Shown here in pieces: positions 53,220 through 63,640 of a stretch of 64,000 nucleotides of DNA. This DNA is from Symbiodinium natans. Lineage: Eukaryota; Sar; Dinophyceae; Suessiales; Symbiodiniaceae. The position numbers and the translations under genes were made by a program. The stretch's first letter is position 1; every line of letters starts with the position of its first letter. The stretch covers positions 100,001 through 164,000 of the forward strand of contig CAJNDS010002148.1 in NCBI GenBank assembly GCA_905221605.1. Reading direction: 5' to 3'. The notes beneath the pieces were generated by a model. It searched no databases. It had not been told where the DNA came from and was given only the letters and a program-made list of their open reading frames with translations.

Positions 53220-53668
53220 GTACCCAATGTAGTTGGAAACTCGAAAGCTTCTATACTCTTACACCTTGGCCGTAGCTGCTGCCGTGACAATGGCAGCCCG
53301 TTGGGGGCAGCCCGTTTGGGGGGCGATGCAGTGGGAGCTAGAGGCGGGCGCAGATTGGGCAAGTTGAAGAGCTGGTATGGTGTTTACACTTTCCCTAGAG
53401 CTTTACACCCTAATTCCAAACCCTGAACACGCTAAACTCAAAAGGTTTTGGCTTGAGAAAAGGCCTGCTTTGTTCAATGGTTCCAGCTCATGCTCGAGGG
53501 TTTAGGGACTCTCTTCCCGAACCCCGAGCAGCCAGAACCCAGAACCCTAAACCCTCAACCGCAAAACCGCAAAACGCAAACTCCAAAGCCCGAAACCCCA
53601 AACCCCAAACCCCAAACCCCAGCCCCTAAAACCGCAGTTGGCCGAGTGCAGCAGGCATCCGTTGCCCA

Positions 53669-53820
53669 GAGACTCCAATACCCCTAAATTAAGGAATGTA
53701 CCTTAAATCTTATTGGGGTTCCTATTATATTTTCAGGTACATTCCTTAAATAAGGGTTTTGGAGTCTAGGTTCCCATTATAATTGCAGGTTTTTTCCTTA
53801 AATCACGGGTTTTGGAGTCT
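53669..53820. repeat. Second MITE-like family, one and a half copies
   Basis: AGACTCCAATACCCCTAAAT at the left end is mirrored by ATAAGGGTTTTGGAGTCT at 53750-53767. Inside are ATTAAGGAATGTACC and GGTACATTCCTTAAAT. A further right half (TTCCCATTATAAT ... GGTTTTGGAGTCT) follows to 53820. The same family occurs at 59398-59507. Confidence 0.75.
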
Positions 53821-54186
53821 CTGGGTGGGGGTGAAATGATCGCTTTGGGTTGCTTGTTTGGTTTGGGGTTCAGGGTTGAGGCTTTCGGGTTCAGGGTGTA
53901 GGGTGTAGGGTTGAGGGCTTGGGGTTTAGGGTTATGAGGATTAGTCCACCTTTATGGATAGTTTTAGGCATGAGTCGCCCAGAAAAGGGATTGCGGCCTT
54001 TGAAATGGCCCTAAACCCTGAACCCTAAACCCTACACCTTAAACCCTAAACCCTAAACCTTAAACCCTAAACCCTAAACCCTAAACTCTAAACCCTAAAC
54101 CCCTTTCCGCGCTGTGCTGCATGAGGTGCCCGGCTGGGGGCAGCGCCCTCAGCATTCGCCTCGAGCTTTCCTGTTGCAACCTTGAT

Positions 54187-54291
54187 ACTTGGAGGTTCAG
54201 CGTACTTATAACCCCAGCTATAACGGTTTTTATCCTCTAACAGGTTATAAGTCGGTCTTTTGGGGTTATAAGTACCCATGAACCTCGAAGT
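54187..54291. repeat. Palindromic MITE-like element, copy 7
   Basis: A shorter copy (105 bp) with ACTTGGAGGTTCAGCGTACT and AGTACCCATGAACCTCGAAG ends. Its centre has lost much of the family core. Confidence 0.7.
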
Positions 54292-54583
54292 AGAGTGCTC
54301 CCAGTGTGCGTGACCTTTGCACGATGTGCTGCCTTGCCTTTGCAACTCTTTCTTGACGAAGCATGGCTCCAGTGGTAGGGGCGCATCCATACAGGGATTC
54401 CCGCAGAGAACGTCTACGCATAAGAAACGCAGAGTGAACATGCTGCAGCCTTCTTTTTCTTTGAGAGGTCGAGAGTTGCATACCAGACACTCAGCTTTCA
54501 GAGTTTCTAGGGCTTCGGGTTGAGGATTTCACGGCTTAGGGTTTTTGGGTTTTTTCGGGGTTCAGCCCCCTTAGCTGCCCTCC

Positions 54584-54731
54584 ATGGATGGCGACGAGGG
54601 GGTTTTTGAGGTTGAGGACCTCTTGGACTTTAGGCCGGGAGCCTGCGTAGGGAATGAGGGAATTCTAGGGTCCCCTATATATGACCCCTTCAAGGGATTG
54701 TATGTGTATATACCCTTACCCTTTCAGGGGT

Positions 54732-54780
<49 letters not shown>

Positions 54781-54833
54781 CTGTATATGTATATGTATAT
54801 GCATATGTATATGTATATGTATATGCATATGCA

Positions 54834-54898
<65 letters not shown>

Positions 54899-57800
54899 AA
54901 TACCCCTTTAAGGGACTATGTAGGGTAGCATTCCCTACTCAGAGCCAGGCAGTTGAGTTTTTCAGTGTGTAAGGGTTCTGAGCCAGCAGGTATGTTCATT
55001 CCTCCATGAAGGAATCCACGTCAACAAACGCAAAGGGATTAGGTCCTTTCCGGAATGTCCGGGCGGCGTGAAGTGTGGGGCTGTTCAAGGGAGAGGGGAT
55101 CTTGTTCCCGGAGGCATGCTGACGGCAAAGACCTGTACCTCGTGAAGTGGAAAGGCTACAGCGAAACGTCCTGGGAGCCCGATGAGAACATCGGCTCAGA
55201 GCTGGCTGACTTGAAGCGCGCTGCCAGAGCAAAAGCCGGCCACGATGTTAAAGAGGAAGGTGGACGGAAGAGGAAGAAGAAGGACGGCGAGGAGAAGGTC
55301 AAGAAAGAAAAGAAGAAGGACAAGAAGAAGCGAAAGAGGGGATCAAGTGATGGCAGAAAGCGCAGTTCCGACTCGGACAAGAACGACGACCCCCTCTCCA
55401 TGCCGCCTGGGATGATGCCTCCACCGGGCATGTTGCCGCCGATGCCTGGGATGATGCCCCCCGGGATGATGCCTCCCGGCATGCCTTTCCCACCTCACCT
55501 GGGGCCTGGCAAGGGAAAGGGCATGCCGCCACCCATGCCGGGGAAGGGCATGCCTCCCTTCGGCAAAGGTATGCCTCCCCCCATGCATCCGCCTCCTTTC
55601 GGGCATCCTGGGCCATGCCCGGGGCCCCCTCCATGGGGTTCCAAAGGCTTCCCGATGCTGGGGAAGGGCATGCCCATGAAGGGCTTCCCGGGCAAGGGGC
55701 CCATACCATTCCACCGGCCCAACCCACCTGGGTCCAGACAGGCATCTGACATGCAGCGCTTTGCCTCCGAGAAGAAGTACCGCCTGCGAGACCTAGCCCA
55801 GGGGGTGCGGGACTACCTCAGCAAGCATGCGGAGCAAGTTTCCGAAGACAAGGCTTCAAAAGCAAAGAGTCTGGAGGAGGCACCATCGTGCACCCACCCA
55901 ATCGGGCCCCGACAGTAGGATTCCGCAGAGCTTTTATGGGGTGTATAGGGTTTAGGCTTAGGTTTTCATTGCTTTAGCGACAGGCACTTGGCCTCAAGCT
56001 GCAGGGAGGCCAATTACCGCTCTTCCTGCCCATGGAGCTCCTGATGACACATGCCCTTTGCCTGGTTTGGCTCATGGATAGCGATGGTAGCGACGAGCAG
56101 TACGACTTGCTCCAACAAGTTGCCGCACTGGCGCGGCACAAGGGGGCAGAGGCTCGGCAGCTCTTTGTCAGGATTTTGAAGGGCTGCTGGCAGAGAAATG
56201 GGCAGCCAAAGCGGACATCGGCCAAGCTGTTCGCAAGCCTGGGCGCCTGTGGCGCCAAGGGTTCGAAGCAAAGCGGTCCCACACTGGCACTCCCGGGTTT
56301 GGGCGATGCCCGCCCAGAGCACTGGCGAGGGTTGATAGTGCAGCTTTACAAGGACCACAACCCAACCAAGTTAGGGGACATTGAGGCACTCATGGCCAAG
56401 TACAAGGGCCGGGAGAGGACGTTGTACTTGTGCATTTGCGAGAAGTACCGGGTGTCTCCCGACCTCGACAAGGCGGCCAAAGCCGAGAAGCCTGCGGGCG
56501 ATGACAAGAAGGTCAAGAAGTACCGGGAGCTCATCACGGAGATCTACAAGGAGCACAACCCGTCCAAGCTTGGGGATCTGGACAGCCTCTGGGTATTGCT
56601 GTGGGATAATTTTTAAAATTTCCCTTCTTTCCCTTTTAAGGGGAACCTATCCAGAAATAATTTTCAAAGAGCTGTAAAGCAACACCCAGGCCTGCTCCAG
56701 AAGTACAAGGGCCGCGAGGAGCTTGTCTACAAAGGCATCTGCGAGAAGTACCACGTGGAGCCGAAGACGTCCAAGAAGGAGGAGGCCAAGACCACCTTCG
56801 AGAGGCTCACTTCGCCTTTAGTTGAGGGTTTAGGGTTTAGGGTTTAGGGTTTATGGGTTTCCTTTTTTAGTAGGAATATTGAAGTTTAACCTGTTGTTTT
56901 ACCCTTGGTTCTTGGAGAAGTAAGGAAGTACAAGCAGCTCATTGCCGAGATCTATGCCGAGCACAACAAGGAGAAGCTCGGGGAGCTCGACGACCTGCTT
57001 GGCAAGTACAAGGGCAAGGAGAAGACCCTCTACCTGGCCGTGTGTCACAAGTACAACATCGAGCCGAAGCTTCCCAGCAACAAGAAGAAGGAGAAGAAGG
57101 CCGAGGAGGAGGGCAAGGAGGGCAAAGACCGCAAGGCCCCGGAGGGCGACGGGGACAGGGAGGCCAAGGAAGGCCAGGAGGAGCCGGATGGCAAGGATGG
57201 CAAGGAGGAGCAAAAAGCCGGAAGCACGGAGCTGGCAAAGGTGGATGACTTGGACCTCCCTCCGGTCGCCGAGGCGGCGCTGGGTGAGATGCTGAGGCGC
57301 CTCCTTGAGATCGCCGTGCTGCACGGCGCGGGCTTCGATGAGAAGGAGGCCAACCGCGTGTGCACGTGGCTGGAAGCCTGCCCGCGGCAGCCCCCCTGCA
57401 CCTTGAGCTACCGCTTCGAGTTGCAGGGCCTGAGCTCCGGGCAGACGGAGAAGTTCACGGAGAAGCTCTACGGCTCGGAGGACAGCCGCTGGAAGAGGCT
57501 CCTCAGCATGTGCCCGGGAACGGAGCTCAAGGGGCCGAAAGACTCCTCTGATGCCCTGATCGTCACGGGGGACGGGGGAGGGGCTCAGGGCAGGAAGCTC
57601 TTCGACAATGCGGTGATTCACATCTCTGACTCTTTGGGGCGGGCTGTGCGCGAGTGCATGGACGTCATGGACTCAGATGATGAGGGCGCAAGAGATCGCT
57701 GGTACCTTCCGTGGAGCTCCGAGGAAAATGCCTACATCTTGCTTGATGGGGAGAAGCCTGTCAAAAAAGAAGTGGGCGTGGAGTACAGGAGGGGCTGCTG

Positions 57801-60800
57801 GACGGCACGGCGCTATGTACCCATGCATTCTCATTCCGCACATCACAACCTGTGTGGGCCGGATGTTCAAGGACGGCTGCCAGACTTCTGGCGAGAGCTT
57901 GCTGACAAGCTCTGGCTTGGCATTCTGACCCTCAACTGGGGCACAGATGTGCCGCTGGACACCGTGGTGGTGATCCAGACGACAGGTGGCAACGAAGCTG
58001 CCCAAGGCTGCAGTGAAGCGGCGCCAAATGCATGTGTGATCGTCACAGCACCGACCGCCCAGGAACTGGAGACGGCCAACAGGAAGCTGGGGCCCCTCCT
58101 GTCCAAGGTCCTCACAGGCATTCGGGCCAATGCTGCGTTTGCCATGCACGTCCTGTCGATGCCCCAGTTCCGCTCCACGGGCCGGGCTACCTGGTACCCT
58201 GGCATGGTCCTCGCGGCTCGCCAGGGCTTCGAGAATCGGGAGCCTGCATCCTCAGACTCGGAGGGCGATGTGCCTGAGGAGGAGCTGGACCTCGATGCCG
58301 ATGTGCAGTCCGATGCTGAGCCGCCGGACTACTCGCAACCACAGCGCCTGTCTCGGAAGAAGCTGCGAGAGGCGTATCTGTCGGGTGTGCTGAACCTCGA
58401 CACTGCAGATCCCGGGATGAAGAAGGTCTGCCGCCGCTTCAGCGATTGGAGCAAGTCGAAGCCGTTTCAAGAGCAGCGGACTGTGCTGGCCCTCTTGGAG
58501 CAGCTCATGATCAAGCTGGAAGGCTTCGCGGATATCGACCTGGCAAAGCACAACAAGGAGGTGCAAGACTTGGTGAAGCAGCTCAAGGACCACGACACCC
58601 TCTTCCCGGTCGAGATCCAGGACGTCGCGCTCTCCATCCTCGACATGAAGCCGCCCACAAAACAGCCGGTGGAGCTCCCAATCCCCCCTCCGCCCTCTAC
58701 GCCGGCCCCGAAGCCCTACGTGGCTCCGAAGCTACCCAAGGATGCCCCGCCGCCCCTGCCGGAGAACAAGTACCCCTGGCAGGAGAAGATCTTCTTGGAC
58801 TCGCTTCTCTCCAAGGGCCTCTATGGCTCCAACGTCCTTAGTCGCGTCATCGGAAGGGGAGGCATGCACCACCGCAGGATGGAGAGTGAGAGCGGGGCAC
58901 GCGTCTTCTTTCGTGGCTTGGGTGTCAGCGGCAGGGACATGGACTTGACCGACCCTACCGACTGCAGGTTGCACATCTCGGTCAAGGGTGAAGTGCCCCA
59001 GCAGGGCAAGTCGGTAAGGCGGATCATCAAGGAGATCGTCGCCGAGCTGGATGCGGAGCTCGCGGAAAGAGGGGAGATTGGGCCGGCCTTGGACAATCCC
59101 CGCATCCCGGATGCGCATCCCTTCGGCTTCATGCTGGGCCGGGGCATGGGGCCGGAGAACGGAGAGCCTCTGAAGTTCCGCTTCCCGGAGGAGGATGGCC
59201 AAACCTTGAACGACATGCTGCTCTGGCTCAAGCAAGCCAAGCTGCCCCTGGAGCTGGACTCAGACACGCAGTGGCGAACGACTTTGCAGGCGCGGGGGGG
59301 CTCTGAGAAGCGGGCTCAAGGCCGAAAGGCCTAGACCGGACCATCATGGCTGTGATCACGTCACCCCCAACATGGATCAAGTAGGACACGTAGCCAGAGA
59401 CTCCCAAACCCCTTAAATGAGGAAGATGCCTTAAGTATTCCTTAAATCATATTGGCGTTCCTATTATAATTCCAGGCATATTCCTTCATTCAGGGGTTGT
59501 GGAGTCTCCCCCAGAGTCTTCAGCTCCTGCCTTTCAGGTGACGCCTGCCGAGCCGCCTCTGCCTGACGATGCTCCAGAGCAGGCGGAGCTTGTCGCGAGA
59601 GCCTTAGAGCACGTGGAGGTTCATGGTACTTAGTAACTAATTATAACTGTACTCATAACTGTACTTAGGACCATATTCGGGCACTTAAGGGGCTTATAAG
59701 TGGGTTATAAGTACAGTTATAACTAGTGACTAAGTGCCATGAACCTCCAAGCACATGTGGCAAAAGCCCCTACCAATACTGCGAGAAGCGTGTTTTTGTC
59801 GTTGTTGTCATGGGAAGCCTTCAGGTTGTAGTGTGTTAAAACCCGAGGCTGCTGAGTTCACACGGATGATGGTGGACTGGAGCTATCCGAGCCCGTACTG
59901 GTTCGAGGAGCATGACCTCCGCCCAACCGGCTTATGGTCGTCCCTGACTGCCGGAGAGGGCGACGGAAGCTCCATCGCCCTCCAATCGGGGCAGGGTGTG
60001 CGCCTGAGTGCTGCGGCGGTGGAGCACTTCGCCACGGTCATGGAGAGGACGGGGCTGTCCTCCATGCCGAAGATCATCATCCTCGAGGTGCTCTCAAGGC
60101 TCCGGGGCGTGGTCAGGAGGCAGGTGGAGGATGAGCAGCTCCTCTTCTACCTGCTCTACCCCTGGGCCTGGTTTTCGGAGTCCATGGGCCGTGGCCTGAA
60201 GCTGCCCTACGGGAAGGAGAAGGTGCACACGATGCTGGCGGAGCTGGGGCGCATGGGCGGCAAGCCCACGGAGTCCCAGAAGTCCCCACCCTTCCGCGGC
60301 TTCTTCGTGGAGTGGCTGCCCCTCAAGGCAGGGACCTCGCGGCCCGAAGGGCCCTATGTTCCGATGGTGCCAACCCCTACCATCCCGGCCGTTGCCCCAC
60401 CGCACCCGACGCCGATCACCCCCGAGCCCCCGAAAGTCGTGGCGCCGGCTGCGCCCAGCGCGCCCCGAGGCTTCTGCAAGTACTGGCTTCCGGAAACAGC
60501 TTTCAAGTCCAGACAAGACCTGCGGGAGCTTATTACTGGGCCTGGCGGGAGCCACTTCGCGCACATCCTCAGAAAATACCCAACCGTGGACTTGCGAATC
60601 GAAGGTCAGAATTCGCTCAGCGTGCCGCCTGCTCACCGGCTACATGTCTCCTTGAGCAGCGAGGACTCGGACGTGTTCGAAAGTGCTTCAGCAGACGTCA
60701 TGGACTTGGTGGAGACGGTTTGCGACATGATCGGCGAGGAACTTCAGATGTCCGAGGAGCCTCCGGCTGTAAGGGGCCACATTCCTGTGAAGAAAGGTTC

Positions 60801-61490
60801 TGTGTGGGTTTGGGGTCTTCTGTGCGAAGCCGAAAGGCGCAAAAAATCTAGGCATCTCCAGTGTGTCTGTTCGTTTCACTTTTCCTGCCCAAATTCGTGT
60901 GGTCTCCACCCCTTAAGGCCTTAAGGCATGAGCAACGAACAACCCACATTCTTCGCTCCGCAGGCGCAGGTGGATGTGCTGATCTCCCAGGTCCGTGCGG
61001 AGAAGTACTTCGAGGCCCACGGCATTCGCACCCCTCTCCCCGCAGCACGTGCCGCTCCAGCGCCGGCAGAAGCAGAGTTCGAGTTCGTGGACGATGATAT
61101 GGCGCCTCGGCCTGCAAAGTTCGAGTCCGGCATGCTCAAGAGTCACTCGCCCAGCTTCACTCGTTCCACCCACCCTAAACCCTACACCCTAAACCCGAAA
61201 CCCTGAACCCCAACCCCTAAACCCCAAACCCTCAACCCTAAACCCTAAACCAGGAGGTCGAAGACCAGGACGACGACGATGACGCAGACACCGAGGACGA
61301 AGATGCCCGGACGGAAGCATCGGAAGGCATGTCAGATGTTACGGAAGCCGATGGCGAAGTTCCGAAGACCCTGGGTGGTGCTTTGGGATCATTTCGAATT
61401 TCCCTTCTTTCTTTGAGAAGGGAACCTGTTCATACAATAATGTTCAAAGGGTTTAAAGCACAAGTGAGGACCGTGTTCGATGATATCTGA
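54584..61490 (+). CDS. Chromodomain - KYKGRE repeat - KH protein, nine exons
   Basis: Exons 54584-54633, 55114-55915, 55984-56592, 56680-56827, 56921-59289, 59848-60786, 60964-61140, 61254-61374 and 61459-61490 join in phase to 5247 nt (about 1748 aa plus TGA). Exon 1 [17 protein letters not shown] and exon 2 [20 protein letters not shown], then EPDENI, form one chromodomain split by a GC-AG intron. Next come a Lys/Glu-rich basic stretch and a PPGM-rich, Gly/Met-rich segment. Three repeats of (K)YxxLIxxIYxxHNxxKLGxxxxL..KYKGRE..LY...C.KY follow (56325, 56515, 56925). A KH-like domain ([20 protein letters not shown]) lies at 58830-59060 and a second one ([18 protein letters not shown]) at 60530-60740. 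The tail is acidic ([18 protein letters not shown]). It probably links methylated histone tails and RNA in the nucleus; this is inferred from domains. The donor at 61141 and both ends of the intron at 55916 are non-canonical. Confidence 0.82.
54634..55113 (+). other. Intron 1 (GC-AG) with TATATG microsatellite
   Basis: A 480-nt phase 2 intron with donor GCCGGGAG and acceptor CCCGGAG. It interrupts the chromodomain between DFR and HADGK. It contains the microsatellite at 54730-54898, flanked by ACCCCTTCAAGGGAT and ACCCCTTTAAGGGAC, an inverted pair that could bracket an introner-like element. Confidence 0.75.
54730..54898. repeat. TATATG microsatellite
   Basis: About 27 TATATG hexamers with a few GCATAT and TCTGTATATG interruptions. 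It lies inside intron 1; the open frames across it (Tyr/Val/Ile/Cys repeats) are not coding. Confidence 0.95.
55916..55983 (+). other. Intron 2, flanked by a 6-bp direct repeat
   Basis: A 68-nt insert containing GGGTTTAGGCTTAGG. CGACAG occurs at both edges (55910-55915 and 55978-55983), so the intron may equally be 55910-55977. Either choice restores [10 protein letters not shown]. Neither gives a GT/GC donor (CGACAG or TAGGAT); acceptors are TTTAG or ACAG. The duplicated edge resembles target-site duplication by an introner. Confidence 0.65.
56593..56679 (+). other. Intron 3, introner-like element copy 1
   Basis: An 87-nt phase 0 GT-AG intron (GTATTG...GTAAAG) inside the second KYKGRE repeat. 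Internal TTTCCCTTCTTTCCC...AAGGGGAACC forms a hairpin. It aligns along its whole length with the intron at 61375-61458. Confidence 0.8.
56828..56920 (+). other. Intron 4 whose donor is the telomere-like heptamer
   Basis: The exon ends GTTGAGG and the intron starts GTTTAGGGTTTAGGG, so the first GT of the array is the splice donor (phase 1). The acceptor is GGAGAAG at 56920 or GGAG at 56917; both keep the frame (VEVRKYK or VEEVRKYK). Confidence 0.75.
59398..59507. repeat. Second MITE-like family, intronic copy
   Basis: AGACTCCCAAACCCCTTAAAT at the left is mirrored by CAGGGGTTGTGGAGTCT at the right. The centre CTATTATAATTCCAGG matches 53720-53735. Confidence 0.75.
59611..59751. repeat. Palindromic MITE-like element, copy 8 (intronic)
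   Basis: Nearly the same as copy 5: GTGGAGGTTCATGGTACTTA at the left end and CTAAGTGCCATGAACCTCCA at the right, with the same GGGCACTTAAGGGGCTTATAA centre. Confidence 0.82.
60787..60963 (+). other. Intron 6
   Basis: A 177-nt phase 0 GT-AG intron (GTGAAG ... CTCCGCAG) between RGHIP and AQVDVLIS. It has no heptamers. Confidence 0.7.
61141..61253 (+). other. Intron 7 ending in CCCTAAA repeats
   Basis: The acceptor AACCAG directly follows ten degenerate CCCTAAA units (61172-61250). The donor is not canonical at the only in-frame position (AGTCAC after CTCAAG), so the left edge may be off by a few codons. Confidence 0.55.
61375..61458 (+). other. Intron 8, introner-like element copy 2
   Basis: 84-nt phase 1 GT-AG intron, GTGGTGCTTTGGGATCATTT...TTTAAAG. 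It shares with 56593-56679 the order TGCTxTGGGAT, TTTCCCTTCTTTC, AAGGGxGAACC, AATAAT(T/G)TTCAAAG and (G/T)TAAAGCA. The ends TGCTTTG and AAAGCA are inverted. Splicing gives the C-terminus [13 protein letters not shown]. Confidence 0.8.
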
Positions 61491-61924
61491 TATGGGCGCC
61501 CATATCTCCCTAAGGCTGTATCAGCCGGCTCAAATCTTTGTTGCGACGTCGCAAAAAGAGTGGGAGGGCCACATGCGTGAGGCAAAGGTAGAAGAGTCGA
61601 GTGTATGCCTCCATGGGGATTGCGGCCTCTTAGCGCGGGCGTGTGTTGGAACTCCTCTCTCTTGCCCAGGTGCTACATGCGCGAAGACCTGAACTGCCGG
61701 CGGGAAGGCGCCGGGTTCCCAGCTGGAGTCCTCTGCTTAAAGCACTCAAAAGCCTGAGCCCCTATACCCTAAACTAAACCCTAAACCCTAAACCCTAAAG
61801 CCTAATCCCTAAACCCTGAACCCTAAACCCTGAACCCTTAGCCCTTAGCCCTAAACCATAAACCGATTTGCTAGCTTGTGTGGCTGGGCTAGGGTTTAGG
61901 GTTTAGGGTTTAGGGTTTAGGGTT

Positions 61925-62000
61925 TAGGGTTTCGGGTTTCGGGTTTCGGGTTTCGGGTTTCGGGTTTAGGGTGTAGGGTGTAGGGTGTAAGGTGTATGGT
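61925..62000. repeat. TTTCGGG and GTGTAGG variant arrays
   Basis: Five TTTAGGG units pass into five TTTCGGG units, then into four (G)GTGTAGG units. This is a visible stepwise change of repeat type within 100 bp. Confidence 0.88.
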
Positions 62001-62289
62001 GTACGGTTAGGGGTTAGGGTTTAGGGGGAAGGTTGCTGATTCACCTAGTGCCAAGGGCCCGAGACTACAATGAAGTCGTTTGCAAGACCCTGCTTGCAAT
62101 TGAGATGAACCCCTAGATGTGTCGAGACGCAGTGGACCCTACTGTTTGCTTACGAACCCCCCCCCGCCCGCCCCCCCCCAAAAAATATGAAAAGAATGGA
62201 AGATAATGATCCCCACATTACCCTTAAGACGGAGGATTTTTTTTGGGATGCTCTGAAGCAAGTAGTAGAAAGACCTTAAGCCCTCAAAA

Positions 62290-62560
62290 CATATAAACCC
62301 CCCATAGACCCCGATAGACCCTATAAACCCTGTAAACCCTATGAACCCGTACAAACCTGCATAACCCCTATAAACCCCTACAAACCCCTGTAAACTCCTA
62401 TAAGCCCCCGTGAACCCCAAAAAGGCTCGAAACCCCTATACACCCTATCAACCCCTCAGCCCTGGAAACACCTATAAACTCCATAAATCCTTTTTAACAA
62501 CCCTACAAACCCCTATAACCCGTATAAACCTCAAAAAGCCCTACAACCCCTACAAACCCT
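62290..62560. repeat. Degenerate CCCCTATAAA array
   Basis: About 22 units of 9-10 bp, mostly CCCTATAAA, CCCCTATAAA or CCCTACAAA. It is a TATA-containing relative of CCCTAAA. A related short patch on the other strand lies at 13245-13290. Confidence 0.8.
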
Positions 62561-63640
62561 GTAAGACCGGTTCCAGAACGTTGCGATTAATGTTCCAGAA
62601 CGCTGTCATTTCTGACCGCGTAATGGGTACCACAAAAACGGAGGCTTGACATTAGGCCTGAACCCTAAACTCCAAACCCCTTCCTTCCAATTCAGGCTTG
62701 GCTGACTGGGCCCATCTTCCTTGCAAAGCCTTGCGGTGCTTCGAAGACCTCAGCTTGACAAAGAGAGAGATGTCGCTGCTAGGATTCGGGTTGTGGGTTG
62801 AGTTTCAGGCTTTAGGGTTTGGGTTTTGGGGTTTAAGGTTTATGGCTTAGAGTTTAGGGTGTGGGTTTAGGGGCTTGGGTTTTGTGGCAATCTTCGACGA
62901 GGCACTCGATCACACGGAAACCCGAATCGGTCTCTCTTTCTTTTTGGGGGTCCGATATATAGTATGGCATCCGTAAAAAAGAAGAACCTCAAAAGGGACC
63001 CTAGCTCGGAGAACAGCCCATTTCATGTTTGGTGAAGCTTGTGATTGCATGGCTGGGTGCAGTTTGTTGCGCTCGATGTTCGGTCTTTTCTTTTGTCTTG
63101 CATGGGCAATGCTTGTGCAAGAAAAACTAGTAGGGTTTGGGGTTTAGGGTTTCAGGGTTTCGGGTATAGGGCTTTAGGGTCTATAATCGGAGTTTAGGGT
63201 TTTAGGGTTGAGGGTCTACGGTGTGGTGTTGTAGGGTTGAGGGACCTCTACCCATCTTGCATTCACACGCTTTCGCTCATTTGACAAACCAAGTTTCCAT
63301 TGTCTCGCATAGTCTGGCAACGGTGGCGCCGCACCGCATGGAGTGCAGTGACAGGGATTTCCCAAAATAGGGGTACCCGTGTTATACCCCAAATAGAATA
63401 GAATCCCCTAAAAAGGGACCCCCAAAAAGGGCACCCCTTGTTTTCAGAAACTCCCATGTGCCCCAGACCTGCAATCCTTAGTTGCAGCCTGCCATGCCTC
63501 CTGGTAGTTCAAGTTCGCCGTCCCTAGTCTTGAGCCTGCACCTTGTCTATAGTGAGCCCAATGTGCAACGTGGCCACAGCTTGGCTCAAGCTTATTTTGT
63601 TGCCAGTGAATGTAGCATCCCGGCTGTTGAGAAGCTGCCA

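Larger units (their letters stand above)
59290..59847 (+). other. Intron 5 carrying two MITEs
   Basis: Phase 0, with the best donor GCGCGG after TTLQ and acceptor CCCGAG before AAEFTRMM. It holds a copy of the AGACTCC family at 59398-59507 and one of the ACTTGGAGG family at 59611-59751. If the intron is retained, the frame stops at 59332-59334. The donor choice is by phase only; other GC donors downstream are possible. Confidence 0.6.
61491..63640. other. Intergenic repeats, no gene supported
   Basis: Heptamer blocks (61750-61860, 61890-62020, 62800-62880, 63130-63240) and a degenerate CCCCTATAAA array. No frame shows a domain. 63355-63460 contains GGGGTACC, TACCCCAAATAG and AAAAAGGGACC motifs, a diverged repeat also seen near 1535, 5330, 8840, 23560 and 24830. 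Confidence 0.5.

Noticed and set aside
54584-54928. Single 114-aa protein ending in Tyr/Val/Ile/Cys repeats
   Set aside because: Only the first 50 nt are coding (chromodomain exon); the rest is the TATATG microsatellite in intron 1.
56939-57295. Long antisense and shifted frames over the chromodomain gene
   Set aside because: They are shadows of the highly biased Lys/Glu-rich coding strand; the KYKGRE and KH frames are the real ones.
62410-62649. Tyr/Pro/Asn-rich 79-aa protein
   Set aside because: Translation of the degenerate CCCCTATAAA array.
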